Source: Rhizobium sp. Q54
GTDB taxonomy: Bacteria; Bacteroidota; Bacteroidia; Flavobacteriales; Flavobacteriaceae
Length of the DNA stretch: 63,926 bases
Assembly: GCA_943328505.2 (NCBI GenBank)
Contig: CALQAH020000007.1
Coordinates: 1-63,926 of the forward strand
Reading direction: 5' to 3'
How positions within the stretch are numbered: position 1 is the first letter of the stretch; every line of letters starts with the position of its first letter. Of this stretch, positions 16,992-24,802 are shown in pieces. The position numbers were made by a program, and so were the translations under genes. Below the pieces are notes generated by a model. The model did not search any database, was not told where the DNA came from, and was given only the letters and a program-made list of their open reading frames with translations.

Positions 16992-17543
16992 ATGCTTCCT
17001 GTTTTTATGCTATTATTTGGTGGTCATCGTAAAGTTGGCGATATGCTAAAAGGGTATTTAATTATTATGGGAATTCTCATAATAGCTAACACTTTAGACT
17101 ATATATTTATTGGGTTAAAATACGTTGGTATAGGATTGATATATATATCATCTCTATTGGTACTATTGTATGTATTAAGTATCCGTTACCAACAAAAGAA
17201 TTATCTGGGTAGAATATCATCCAATATAATATACTTTATTTTAAATACCAAAGTTACTCGAGCCAAAGGCATGTTTAGAGACAATAATCAACATTATGAG
17301 GTGTGTAATGAAATTGTTTTTTTATTCAAAAATTTCAGACCAAATGACGCTAAATTTCTTTACAGACAAGAATTGGGTAGAGTTAGACTAGATTTAAATA
17401 AGTACAAATTAAATTTGATAGAGGAAGAAGAAGTATTTAAACCTTTCAAAAATTGGTTTTGTTATGTTGAAAAATATTTTTTGCAAAGCTATTCAGTTGA
17501 AGACCCAAACTTAATTGACACTGTTTTTGAAAACTTAAATTGA
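16992..17543 (+). CDS. Membrane protein, 183 aa
   Basis: The N-terminal third is hydrophobic, with two to three predicted membrane helices (residues about 1-12, 20-42 and 45-65, for example YLIIMGILIIANTLDYIFIG). A soluble charged C-terminal domain follows (YEVCNEIVFLFKNFRPNDAKF, then FKPFKNWFCYVEKYF). No family was recognised. It stands alone, with 163 bases before and 67 after. In a defence locus a small membrane protein could be an effector, but nothing in the sequence shows this. Confidence 0.55.
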   Translation: MLPVFMLLFGGHRKVGDMLKGYLIIMGILIIANTLDYIFIGLKYVGIGLIYISSLLVLLYVLSIRYQQKNYLGRISSNIIYFILNTKVTRAKGMFRDNNQHYEVCNEIVFLFKNFRPNDAKFLYRQELGRVRLDLNKYKLNLIEEEEVFKPFKNWFCYVEKYFLQSYSVEDPNLIDTVFENLN

Positions 17544-17610
17544 AAATGTAAAACGATTTTAAGTTGCTTTATAATTTTAGCTAAACCTCAAAATCTTAAT
17601 AACTATAAAA

Positions 17611-17886
17611 ATGAAACTATTAAATTATCTTAAATCACTCTTTACAAAATCTCCTAACACTCCCTACAAAGAGTGTGAGAGAACAATAAGAAAACTGGGG
17701 TATAAAAAAGAAGATGAAGGCACTTTTATAAGAGAAAGTTCTAGTGGAAGAACAACTATATGGCTATATGAAGACAGTGTCAAAATAAAAGTATATGCTC
17801 ATGGTTATGCTGAATCTGATTATTTACCAGCTCCTTTGCCTGATGCAACAACTTTAAAAAGTTTTATTAGAATAAATGAATTGTAA
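17611..17886 (+). CDS. Small hypothetical protein, 91 aa
   Basis: This is a short, mixed-charge protein (CERTIRKLGYKKEDEGTFIR, then TTIWLYEDSVKIKVYAHG) with a likely alpha/beta fold and no membrane helix. It is 67 bases after the membrane protein gene on the same strand and could share its transcript. No domain was recognised. Confidence 0.5.
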   Translation: MKLLNYLKSLFTKSPNTPYKECERTIRKLGYKKEDEGTFIRESSSGRTTIWLYEDSVKIKVYAHGYAESDYLPAPLPDATTLKSFIRINEL

Positions 17887-18093
17887 CTTTACATTAACTT
17901 TGTTTAATGACGTTTGGATTGAGAAAGAAACTAAGTTAGAAACATAGTACTCAAAATTTATTTGTATGGCAGTTGACAACTATATAAAAAGTTAAAAAGC
18001 ATAATAAATAGGTGCGCTATTTCTTAACAACGATTATTGCTGTAGACTATTATCATCATAAAATTATAAATTATCTAAAATAAATACTACCAC

Positions 18094-18723
18094 ATGAATA
18101 AAATTACAAAACTACTTCAAGTACAATTTTCCTCCATTCAGAAAGTGATCATAGTTTGTGTAATAAGTGTATTAATTTCCATGTTAGTGGTTTTCAATGA
18201 ATACTATCAGGCAAAATTTGCTATCAGAATTACAATTGTCCATTTAGCAGGAATAATAACAACTTCTTTACTGTTAAAAAAGTATTTTCTATTGAAAATA
18301 AAATCATTTTTTTGGAAAGTTGAGAGTGTTGTATTTGTCTATTTTATGTCCTATTTTTTTATAACGCAAGGTTATGTTCTTATTGAAATAGGTAGGCCTA
18401 CAAGGGCTGGAAGAACTGAGCTTGTAGAAATGGAGACTTTTTTTTTAACACTTCTAATTTCTACAATTATTGCAATTATCATGTCTTTCAGTAATGAAAA
18501 CCAACTGGTTGAAGAGAATAAAAATCATACTGAAAATGTTAATCCACTCAAGGAAGTTCAAGATATTTCCATAGATATAATAAAAATTAACCCTAAGATA
18601 CCCTCAAAAAGTACATTTTTGCATGGAGCAGATAATTTTGGTAAAATAGAAAGAGTTGTAGTACTTGACCACAAAACTAATTCTTATGAAAATGAAGAAG
18701 GTGCTGCTTTTGAAATACTTTAA
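18094..18723 (+). CDS. Four-helix membrane protein, 209 aa
   Basis: Four hydrophobic segments are visible: about 17-36 (VIIVCVISVLISMLVVF), 45-65, 78-98 (VVFVYFMSYFFITQG) and 110-130 (FFLTLLISTIIAIIMSF). A hydrophilic C-terminal tail of about 75 residues follows. The upstream gap (17887-18093) holds AAATAG-GTGCG-CTATTT (18007-18023), which includes half of the regulon operator but no -7 box at the right distance. It is followed after 26 bases by the lysozyme gene. A membrane protein beside a lysozyme could act like a holin, but this is only a guess. Confidence 0.55.
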   Translation: MNKITKLLQVQFSSIQKVIIVCVISVLISMLVVFNEYYQAKFAIRITIVHLAGIITTSLLLKKYFLLKIKSFFWKVESVVFVYFMSYFFITQGYVLIEIGRPTRAGRTELVEMETFFLTLLISTIIAIIMSFSNENQLVEENKNHTENVNPLKEVQDISIDIIKINPKIPSKSTFLHGADNFGKIERVVVLDHKTNSYENEEGAAFEIL

Positions 18724-18749
18724 TACTAAGTTTTTAAATATATAATCCA

Positions 18750-19244
18750 ATGGTTAAATTTCACTCTAGTTTGAAAAATACAAATTTATCAACAAAGAAC
18801 ACATTGAAAACATCTGAAAAAGGTATATTACTGATAAAAAACTTTGAGGGATTAAGACTCAAAGCATATCAATGTAGCAATTTAGTATGGACAATAGGAT
18901 GGGGAACTACTATGATAAATGGTGTTAAAGTAAAATCTGGAGATATTATTGATGCAGAAATGGCTGAAAAACTATTTAGAATAGACCTTGAAAAACATGA
19001 AGCTATTGTTAATTCTAAATTACAAATTTCATTAAATCAAAATCAATTTGATGCATTAGTTTCTCACACCTATAACACGGGTGGTTCGGATACATTGTTT
19101 GAATTAATAAATTCTCAATCCAGTAGCATAAAAATATGCCATTGGATTGAGAATACTTATATAACATCGGGTGGAAATTTGATATTGGGATTAGTGAAAA
19201 GGAGACAAATAGAAGCAGATTTATTTTTTGAGCCAATGGTCTAA
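18750..19244 (+). CDS. GH24 family lysozyme (phage endolysin-like)
   Basis: This 164-aa protein carries the T4-lysozyme-type signature: IKNFEGLRLKAY with the catalytic Glu, TIGWGTT, NQNQFDALVSHTYNTGG and the C-terminal RRQIEADLFF. It would cleave the MurNAc-GlcNAc bond of peptidoglycan. It has a short N-terminal extension and no convincing signal peptide, as in endolysins that need a holin. The four-helix membrane protein directly upstream would fit that role. An 11-bp inverted repeat lies inside the gene at 19112-19153. It converges with the WYL gene, 34 bases apart. Confidence 0.88.
   Translation: MVKFHSSLKNTNLSTKNTLKTSEKGILLIKNFEGLRLKAYQCSNLVWTIGWGTTMINGVKVKSGDIIDAEMAEKLFRIDLEKHEAIVNSKLQISLNQNQFDALVSHTYNTGGSDTLFELINSQSSSIKICHWIENTYITSGGNLILGLVKRRQIEADLFFEPMV
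19112..19153. repeat. Strong hairpin inside the lysozyme coding sequence
   Basis: TTCTCAATCCA (19112-19122) and TGGATTGAGAA (19143-19153) form a perfect 11-bp stem, with an inner GCATA/TATGC stem. It lies in-frame within the gene's variable part and encodes NSQSSS and HWIEN. It may affect mRNA or may simply be a local inverted duplication. Confidence 0.5.
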
Positions 19245-19278
19245 ATGATTGTATTAACTATTGAATAGTGTTTGTAAA

Positions 19279-20289
19279 TCAATAATTATTTAACCCGCTT
19301 AAAATTCTATTTTTAATTTCTTCCTTTAAATGTTTTGGTTCAATTACAGTAACACTCTCGCCATAACTCAAGATAAATCGGCCTAATTCGTAATTTGGAA
19401 TTACTTTGATTTTGACTTCTAACGTATCATCATTTAACCATTTGTGTTTTTGGGTCTCGTGTATCGGTTTGTTTTCCATGTATTTCCCTGTAAGCTCATT
19501 AAAATGTAAAACAATCTCTTCTATTTCTCCATCAACTTGTTTGCTTACTCCAATTATATCTGAGAAATAGTCATTCCAATCTATAGTTTTATTTGGAATA
19601 AATTTTTTATTAAGGGTTTCTATTTTAATAATTCGATCAATAGCCACATTCCAATCGGATTTCATAAATTCTTCGTGTAACCCAAAGAGAAACCAACCTT
19701 TGTTGTATTGTTTTAAATAGTAGGGATGAAGAGTGAAAGTATAAGGATGTTGCGATTTAAAATCTTGATAAGTAATCTTTAAGGGTAATTGATTTTGAGT
19801 TGAATTATATAATAAACTAAAATGTTCCATCCCTTTTAAATCTTGATTGGTATCAAAACCTATAAAAGGTTGTTTAGTTTCTTCTGCTTTTAAATCGTAT
19901 TTTAGTTTGGCAATAATCTCTTGAATTCCATCAAATTGAGGCATGCCTTCAAATTGCGATAAAACATGAATAGCTGATTGAAATTCGTTTAGTTCAATTT
20001 CATTTAATGGTGCATTATTAATAGAGAAGTTAAGGTCTTCATACCGATAAACTTTCTTTTTCCCATCGTTAAATTCGCCTAATTCGATACTCCAACCTTC
20101 CGAACTTCTCATAAAGGCTATATCATCTCGCAATTGTCTGGTTTTAATGCCTTTATCATCCCCTGTTATTTCGTAAAGTGTACTATTAATAGTTTCTAAT
20201 AAAGTTTCAAAATAGTAGGTTTTGTAAGGATTACGAAAACACTTGTCTAATATTTTATATCGTATTAAAGGGTTTTTAGTAATTGCCAT
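19279..20289 (-). CDS. WYL domain regulator, candidate controller of the retron/helicase regulon
   Basis: This 336-aa protein has an N-terminal winged helix (residues 1-90, with IRYKILDKCFRNPYKTYYFE and IKTRQLRDDIAFM), a WYL domain (about 170-235: PLKITYQDFKSQHPYTFTLH, then YYLKQYNKGWFLFGLHEE) and a C-terminal WCX region. Proteins of this build (BrxR, CapW) control BREX and CBASS defence loci. It is divergent from the 165-aa gene. The shared 122-bp region contains the palindromic operator CTATGC-N9-GCATAG (20349-20369), which recurs at four further promoters. I infer it is the regulator of that set. Confidence 0.85.
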   Translation of the reverse strand: MAITKNPLIRYKILDKCFRNPYKTYYFETLLETINSTLYEITGDDKGIKTRQLRDDIAFMRSSEGWSIELGEFNDGKKKVYRYEDLNFSINNAPLNEIELNEFQSAIHVLSQFEGMPQFDGIQEIIAKLKYDLKAEETKQPFIGFDTNQDLKGMEHFSLLYNSTQNQLPLKITYQDFKSQHPYTFTLHPYYLKQYNKGWFLFGLHEEFMKSDWNVAIDRIIKIETLNKKFIPNKTIDWNDYFSDIIGVSKQVDGEIEEIVLHFNELTGKYMENKPIHETQKHKWLNDDTLEVKIKVIPNYELGRFILSYGESVTVIEPKHLKEEIKNRILSGLNNY

Positions 20290-20348
20290 AATAAGAATTT
20301 ATTTATATTTACGAAATATGGATTGTGCAAGATATAAAAATTAATCAG

Positions 20349-20385
20349 CTATGCAGTAAAAGCGCATAGTAATTTTATAAGTTTG
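20349..20385 (+). promoter_or_regulatory. Regulon operator-promoter A (divergent WYL region)
   Basis: The palindrome CTATGC-N9-GCATAG (20349-20369) contains TGCAG-TAAAA-GCGCA (20352-20366), the inverted form of the common operator. Eleven nt later lies TAAGTTTG (20378-20385), a full -7 consensus, 27 bases before ATG 20412. On the other strand TATCTTGC (20326-20333) could serve the WYL gene. Confidence 0.75.
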
Positions 20386-20411
20386 CATCAGAAAAACTAA
20401 TCACAATAATC

Positions 20412-20909
20412 ATGGAAAGATATTATGCACTTAATTCAAATTATGAATTCATAGAATATGACACGGAGACCGTTGCTATTAATTCGAAAAATTGGATTGT
20501 AATAATGATAACAGATTTTAAATCTTTGTCTAATAAATCTTGTGAAGATTTTTCATTTATTAATAGTGGCGAAAAACAGAAATGTAAAGATATTAAAATT
20601 AATAATTGGAAAGCATCTTTAGAGAGTTATACAGGGAATAATTATGGTTATTATGCAAAATTTAGATTTGTTGCGCCTGACGGAAGATTAAGGCAATCGG
20701 GGTCACATCAAAGTCATACTTTCAGTAATGTTATACAAAATATTAAAGATTTTGTAACAAGAAGCCATTTTACTAATTGGGAACAATACGATACCTATAA
20801 TGAAAACATTAACTTGAAATTTAAAATTGAAAATTTAGAAGAAATGATAAAAGAATATAAAGAAGAGATAATTTTACTTGAAACTAAAATTGAAGAATTA
20901 GAAAAATAA
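20412..20909 (+). CDS. Hypothetical coiled-coil protein, 165 aa
   Basis: The N-terminal 115 residues form a soluble domain with several Trp and aromatic positions (NSKNWIVIMITDF, NNWKASLESYTG, YYAKFRFVAPDGRLR). The last 40 residues are a leucine-zipper-like coiled coil (NLEEMIKEYKEEIILLETKI). It is expressed from operator-promoter A, divergent from the WYL gene, and ends 14 bases before operator B of retron 1. No family was recognised. Its position suggests an accessory or regulatory component of the regulon. Confidence 0.6.
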   Translation: MERYYALNSNYEFIEYDTETVAINSKNWIVIMITDFKSLSNKSCEDFSFINSGEKQKCKDIKINNWKASLESYTGNNYGYYAKFRFVAPDGRLRQSGSHQSHTFSNVIQNIKDFVTRSHFTNWEQYDTYNENINLKFKIENLEEMIKEYKEEIILLETKIEELEK

Positions 20910-20923
20910 TTACTTATTTTTTA

Positions 20924-20960
20924 CTATGCGCCATATCTGCATAGTTTAAAAATACATTTG
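20924..20960 (+). promoter_or_regulatory. Regulon operator-promoter B (retron 1)
   Basis: The palindrome CTATGC-N9-GCATAG (20924-20944) contains TGCGC-CATAT-CTGCA (20927-20941). Eleven nt later lies TACATTTG (20953-20960). Transcription should start near 20967, just before the retron RNA. Confidence 0.8.
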
Positions 20961-20985
20961 CATTATCAAACAAAAGTTCTTTGAA

Positions 20986-21184
20986 AACCTGCTGTAAAAT
21001 ATTGATTAATGCTAACTGGAAAACTTCGAAAGTTGAATTCAAATCGGTTGGTATCTCGGAGTAATTCGAGATGAATGTTTCTTGGTTAATTTTAGCAACA
21101 GGCTATGAATTAATTATGTTGAAATATTATTTTATATTTTTTTTAATTATAATTGATTATAAACAAAGAATAAAACAGCAGGCT
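20986..21184 (+). ncRNA. Candidate retron 1 msr-msd RNA
   Basis: The region between operator B and the RT gene is closed by an a1/a2-type inverted repeat: CCTGCTGT (20988-20995) with ACAGCAGG (21175-21182). Inside are small hairpins AACTT-CGA-AAGTT (21022-21034) and ATCTCG/CGAGAT (21053-21072), fitting an msr. A longer stem, TTAATT..TAGC/GCTA..AATTAA (21086-21113), fits an msd. Retron RNAs lie directly upstream of their RT and need the a1/a2 pairing. The branch guanosine was not assigned. Confidence 0.65.
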
Positions 21185-21206
21185 TCTTAGAATATATAAA
21201 TAAATC

Positions 21207-22850
21207 ATGAAAGTAGAACAAGCAAATATAGACCAAATCAAAACAGCATTTCAAAAAATGCAATCTAAAGAAGATTTACTTCATTTGCTAAATGTTGCTA
21301 AACCTCTAGTCTATGGTGAAAAAGCTGTTCCATTTGTATTAAAGCAACTTACTTGGTATTCAAATCCTAAATTAGCAATCAATAGATATACGCAATTTAA
21401 AATAAAAAAGAAATCTGGTGATGATAGAATAATTAATGCACCTGTAGAAGGGTTAAAAGCAATTCAAAAAACGCTAAGTTTTGTTCTTCAATGTGTTTTT
21501 GAACCCCATAAAGCTGCTATGGGATTTGTACGTGACAAATCAATTGTAGATAATGCCAAAATACACGCAGGTAGTAGATATGTATATAATATAGACTTAA
21601 AAGATTTTTTCCTAAGCATTGACCAAGCTAGGGTGTGGAAATGTTTGCAATTGAAACCATTTAATTTGGTGGAGATTAAAAAAAATGAAGTATTAGAAAT
21701 AAGTGAATATAGATTTACTGATTTTATAAAATATAATATTTTCAGACCAACAATGCCAACTGATGAAATTGATAAAAATATAAGTATTTATTATTTTAAA
21801 GGTGCTTATTCTATAAATGGCAACCATAATTTAAAACTTAAAGACAATGGTAAAATAATTTATCATGTTAATAAGAAAACATCAAACGAATCTGGTGAAA
21901 TAAAAATATATAAAAAGATTAGTGATTTAAAACCAGTGATTGAGTATGTTCAAAATTTAATGACTTTAAAAGATACGCTTAAGTTTGACTATACACTTGA
22001 TTATATAATTGGGGAATTAATTGCTTCTCATCAATTAAAATTGCTTCAAAATCAATCTAAACTCAAAATTGCAAATTTAATTGCTTCTATTTGCTGTACA
22101 GAAATGGAAGTAGAACGCAAAAACGACGCTGGTGAATGGGAAAAAGTCAAACGTAATGTTTTACCTCAAGGAGCACCAACTTCCCCTATAATTACGAACG
22201 TTATTTGCCATAGATTGGACTATTTATTGACAGCAGTTGCAAAACGATTTGGTTTAAAATACAGTCGATACGCAGATGATATGACTTTTAGTTCTATGCA
22301 TAATGTATTTCAAAAGGATAGTGAATTTTTAAAAGAATTACATAGAATTGTTTTTGAGCAAGGTTTCCATATCAAGGAGAGTAAAACTCGTTTGCAAAAA
22401 GAGGGTTTCCGTCAAGAGGTAACTGGTCTCGTAGTAAATGATAAGGTAAATGTTCAAAAGCGATACATCAAACAATTGCGTGAATGGTTGTATAAATGGG
22501 AAACCTATGGATATAATAAAGCGAATAGTTTTTTTATTCAAAATTACATTACGGAAAAAGGAAATGTTAAAAAAGGTATTCCAAATATGACTATGGTACT
22601 AGATGGTAAACTTCAGTATCTTAAGATGGTAAAAGGAGATAATGATGGAACCTACTTGAAATTGAAGGACAGATTTGATGCTTTATATGGTAAAATATCT
22701 CCAATAAATTCAATTCTTGATGTTTGGGAAAATGAGGGTATTGATAAAGCAATGGAAGTTTTTTATTTGCAGAACCCTAATAAGTACTCCGTCGAAGTTG
22801 CTACTAATGAGCAACTTGATAATGTGTTTAATTATCAATTTATTTTATAA
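21207..22850 (+). CDS. Retron-type reverse transcriptase 1 (547 aa, with large insertion)
   Basis: Retron hallmarks are present: region X NAKIH (116-120), the first catalytic Asp in NIDLKDFF (D130), QGAPTSP (321-327), catalytic YADD (355-358) and region Y VTGLVVN (405-411). The interval between DFF and QGAPTSP is about 185 residues instead of the usual 45 or so. An unusual insertion of about 140 residues therefore sits inside the palm, rich in Lys and Tyr. It would copy the upstream RNA into msDNA. The stop is immediately followed by the ATG of the next gene, so it heads a four-gene operon controlled by operator B. Confidence 0.9.
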   Translation: MKVEQANIDQIKTAFQKMQSKEDLLHLLNVAKPLVYGEKAVPFVLKQLTWYSNPKLAINRYTQFKIKKKSGDDRIINAPVEGLKAIQKTLSFVLQCVFEPHKAAMGFVRDKSIVDNAKIHAGSRYVYNIDLKDFFLSIDQARVWKCLQLKPFNLVEIKKNEVLEISEYRFTDFIKYNIFRPTMPTDEIDKNISIYYFKGAYSINGNHNLKLKDNGKIIYHVNKKTSNESGEIKIYKKISDLKPVIEYVQNLMTLKDTLKFDYTLDYIIGELIASHQLKLLQNQSKLKIANLIASICCTEMEVERKNDAGEWEKVKRNVLPQGAPTSPIITNVICHRLDYLLTAVAKRFGLKYSRYADDMTFSSMHNVFQKDSEFLKELHRIVFEQGFHIKESKTRLQKEGFRQEVTGLVVNDKVNVQKRYIKQLREWLYKWETYGYNKANSFFIQNYITEKGNVKKGIPNMTMVLDGKLQYLKMVKGDNDGTYLKLKDRFDALYGKISPINSILDVWENEGIDKAMEVFYLQNPNKYSVEVATNEQLDNVFNYQFIL

Positions 22851-24188
22851 ATGAACAATAAAATAACCTTTATTACGGAACTATTAAATTCAAAAAGAAT
22901 AGAAGCTTCTCAAAAAGAGAGACTATTTATGTTGACCGCAAATGAGCTTAAAAAAAGTAATGAAACAGATGAGAAAATTTTAGCCGAAATTGATTCAATA
23001 AAAAAAAGAATAAAAGGTTTTGAAAAAATTGGAAAAAATGTTGATGCTGATTTTGAAACTGAAAGTAATTTCATACATGATAATATTGACTTGTCTGAAG
23101 AAACAGACTTTGCTTTATCAAGATTAACTAAAAATAAGAATTTTAAGTTTACCAAACCAGAAAGTGAAACTTCACAAGAAGATAATTTATTTTTTCATAA
23201 TCCAAAAAAAATTACAGCTTTCTTAAATAATTTCAGAGAAAATACAGACTTGAAGTGGTCTAGCCATATTTGGGAGTCTAAAGAAAAATATAGTTCAATT
23301 AATGATTTTATAAACGGATTAAATAATGACAGGAAAACATATTTATTTAATGATTTATTTAATTACAATTTAGATTTATACAATTTAATAAGATACTTTT
23401 TGTTTGATCCCAAAAGTAAAATATTTGATGGTGTACCAAAATACGGTTGGCCAAATTTAAATGAAGTAAAAATTGGATGGCAAACTCCTGATTGTTTATT
23501 AAAAGATTGGTGTAAAGAGAATTATGATGAACATATCAATTCTGTGAATTTTAAATTTCCAATGGAATTTCAATTGCCTAAAAATTTGACTCCAAAAAAT
23601 AAAATTAATGGAAAATTCATCTCCAGTTTTGAAGATGTTGTAAATCTATTTAAAAACGAAATCCAATTCAGGGATGATTATTTGTATGATGAGATAAAGA
23701 AAAAAGCTTCAACAATTAGCGACTTTACATTTCAATTAGATGATAATTTAAAAGGGGTTCAATTGTATACCTATACACGCGGGTTTATTATGGCAGTGGG
23801 GCGAATATTTGAAATGTTTAAAAAGAATGAACTATTTAAAGATGTGAGAATTTATTCAGAATTTGGACAAGATTGTTTTATTATAAAAATCAATCAAATA
23901 GGGTCTTTTCCGACTAAAAGGATTCAAAGAAGAAATTTAAAAAGTTTCATAGGTGGAGATTTAAACATCATAATTGGAAATGTTTTTAGTCTTTGTGATT
24001 ATAGCATTTTTTCCAAATTTAAAGATGAAAATGGAAATGAAATTAATGGAGAATTAGTTTTATTATCTGAAAACACTAAAGGTAATCGAGAAAAAAATAA
24101 ATTAAAGTCATTATTCACTACTCCTGAATTAATTTCAGTTGAAGGTAACGTAGATGGATTTATGCACCAATTCAAATTTTATTTATGA
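22851..24188 (+). CDS. Retron 1 operon protein, 445 aa
   Basis: It starts on the base after the RT stop. The N-terminal 120 residues are helical and charged (IDSIKKRIKGFEKIGKNVD). The centre has Trp-rich segments (DLKWSSHIWESKEKYSS, KYGWPNLNEVKIGWQTPD). The C-terminal part (YTYTRGFIMAVGRIFEMFKK, then YSEFGQDCFIIKINQIG) could be an alpha/beta ligand or ATP-binding fold, but no kinase motif is convincing. Its stop overlaps the next start by 4 bases (ATGA). Given the receiver-like proteins that follow, it may be the signalling partner. The family was not recognised. Confidence 0.6.
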   Translation: MNNKITFITELLNSKRIEASQKERLFMLTANELKKSNETDEKILAEIDSIKKRIKGFEKIGKNVDADFETESNFIHDNIDLSEETDFALSRLTKNKNFKFTKPESETSQEDNLFFHNPKKITAFLNNFRENTDLKWSSHIWESKEKYSSINDFINGLNNDRKTYLFNDLFNYNLDLYNLIRYFLFDPKSKIFDGVPKYGWPNLNEVKIGWQTPDCLLKDWCKENYDEHINSVNFKFPMEFQLPKNLTPKNKINGKFISSFEDVVNLFKNEIQFRDDYLYDEIKKKASTISDFTFQLDDNLKGVQLYTYTRGFIMAVGRIFEMFKKNELFKDVRIYSEFGQDCFIIKINQIGSFPTKRIQRRNLKSFIGGDLNIIIGNVFSLCDYSIFSKFKDENGNEINGELVLLSENTKGNREKNKLKSLFTTPELISVEGNVDGFMHQFKFYL

Positions 24189-24802
24189 AAGCAATATTGA
24201 TAGAAGACAGACCCGATCGGCAAAGGATTTTTTTGTCAAATAATGAAACTGATATTGATGAACTTAAAACTATTAATGGATTATATCTTCCAAGCGGGCA
24301 AGATTGTAAGGATTTAATTCATGAATTAAATAATGAAAATTATAAATTTAATGACTTGGAATTAATTATGATTCATAAATCATCGCTTACATCTAAAGGA
24401 ATAAACTTCTTGAATAAACAATCAAAAGGAAAAAATATTTCGACAGTTTATTTTAGCGGAGGTATAGACCAATTAATTTATAATAATGAAAGTTTTGAGT
24501 GTTTAAATATTAATTCAAAAGAATTTTATTCTTTTAGATTAATTCCTTTTATTCAAAATTTTGTTGAAGATAAAAACCCACATATTTTGGAATTAAACAA
24601 TAAAGATTGGAAACTTTCTTATATGTTTTTAGTAAAACAATTGCTCCAGAATAGAAAAATTGAAGAAGATGAGGATGAAAAATATTTATTATCAAAAAAA
24701 ATTGATAAAATAAAATCTCTTCTTGACATTAAAAACAAGAAAGACGACGAAATTGAAGATTATATTTCTAAAGAAATTAACAAAATTATTGTAAACCTAT
24801 GA
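24185..24802 (+). CDS. Degenerate receiver-like protein of the retron 1 operon, 205 aa
   Basis: It begins MKAILIEDRPDRQRIFLS, like the first strand and acidic pair of a response-regulator receiver domain. Hydrophobic strands follow at LELIMIHKS and ISTVYFSGG, at the places of later receiver strands, but the phospho-acceptor Asp is not evident. The C-terminal 60 residues are a charged helical region (KIDKIKSLLDIKNKKDDEIE). It overlaps both neighbours by 4 bases, so the operon is tightly coupled. I infer a pseudo-receiver adaptor. Confidence 0.55.
   Translation: MKAILIEDRPDRQRIFLSNNETDIDELKTINGLYLPSGQDCKDLIHELNNENYKFNDLELIMIHKSSLTSKGINFLNKQSKGKNISTVYFSGGIDQLIYNNESFECLNINSKEFYSFRLIPFIQNFVEDKNPHILELNNKDWKLSYMFLVKQLLQNRKIEEDEDEKYLLSKKIDKIKSLLDIKNKKDDEIEDYISKEINKIIVNL

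Noticed and set aside
18007..18027. TGCGC-TATTT-CTTAA upstream of the four-helix membrane protein looked like a sixth regulon operator
   Set aside because: Only the left half fits, and no TAnnTTTG-like box lies 11 nt downstream. It is at best a degenerate site.
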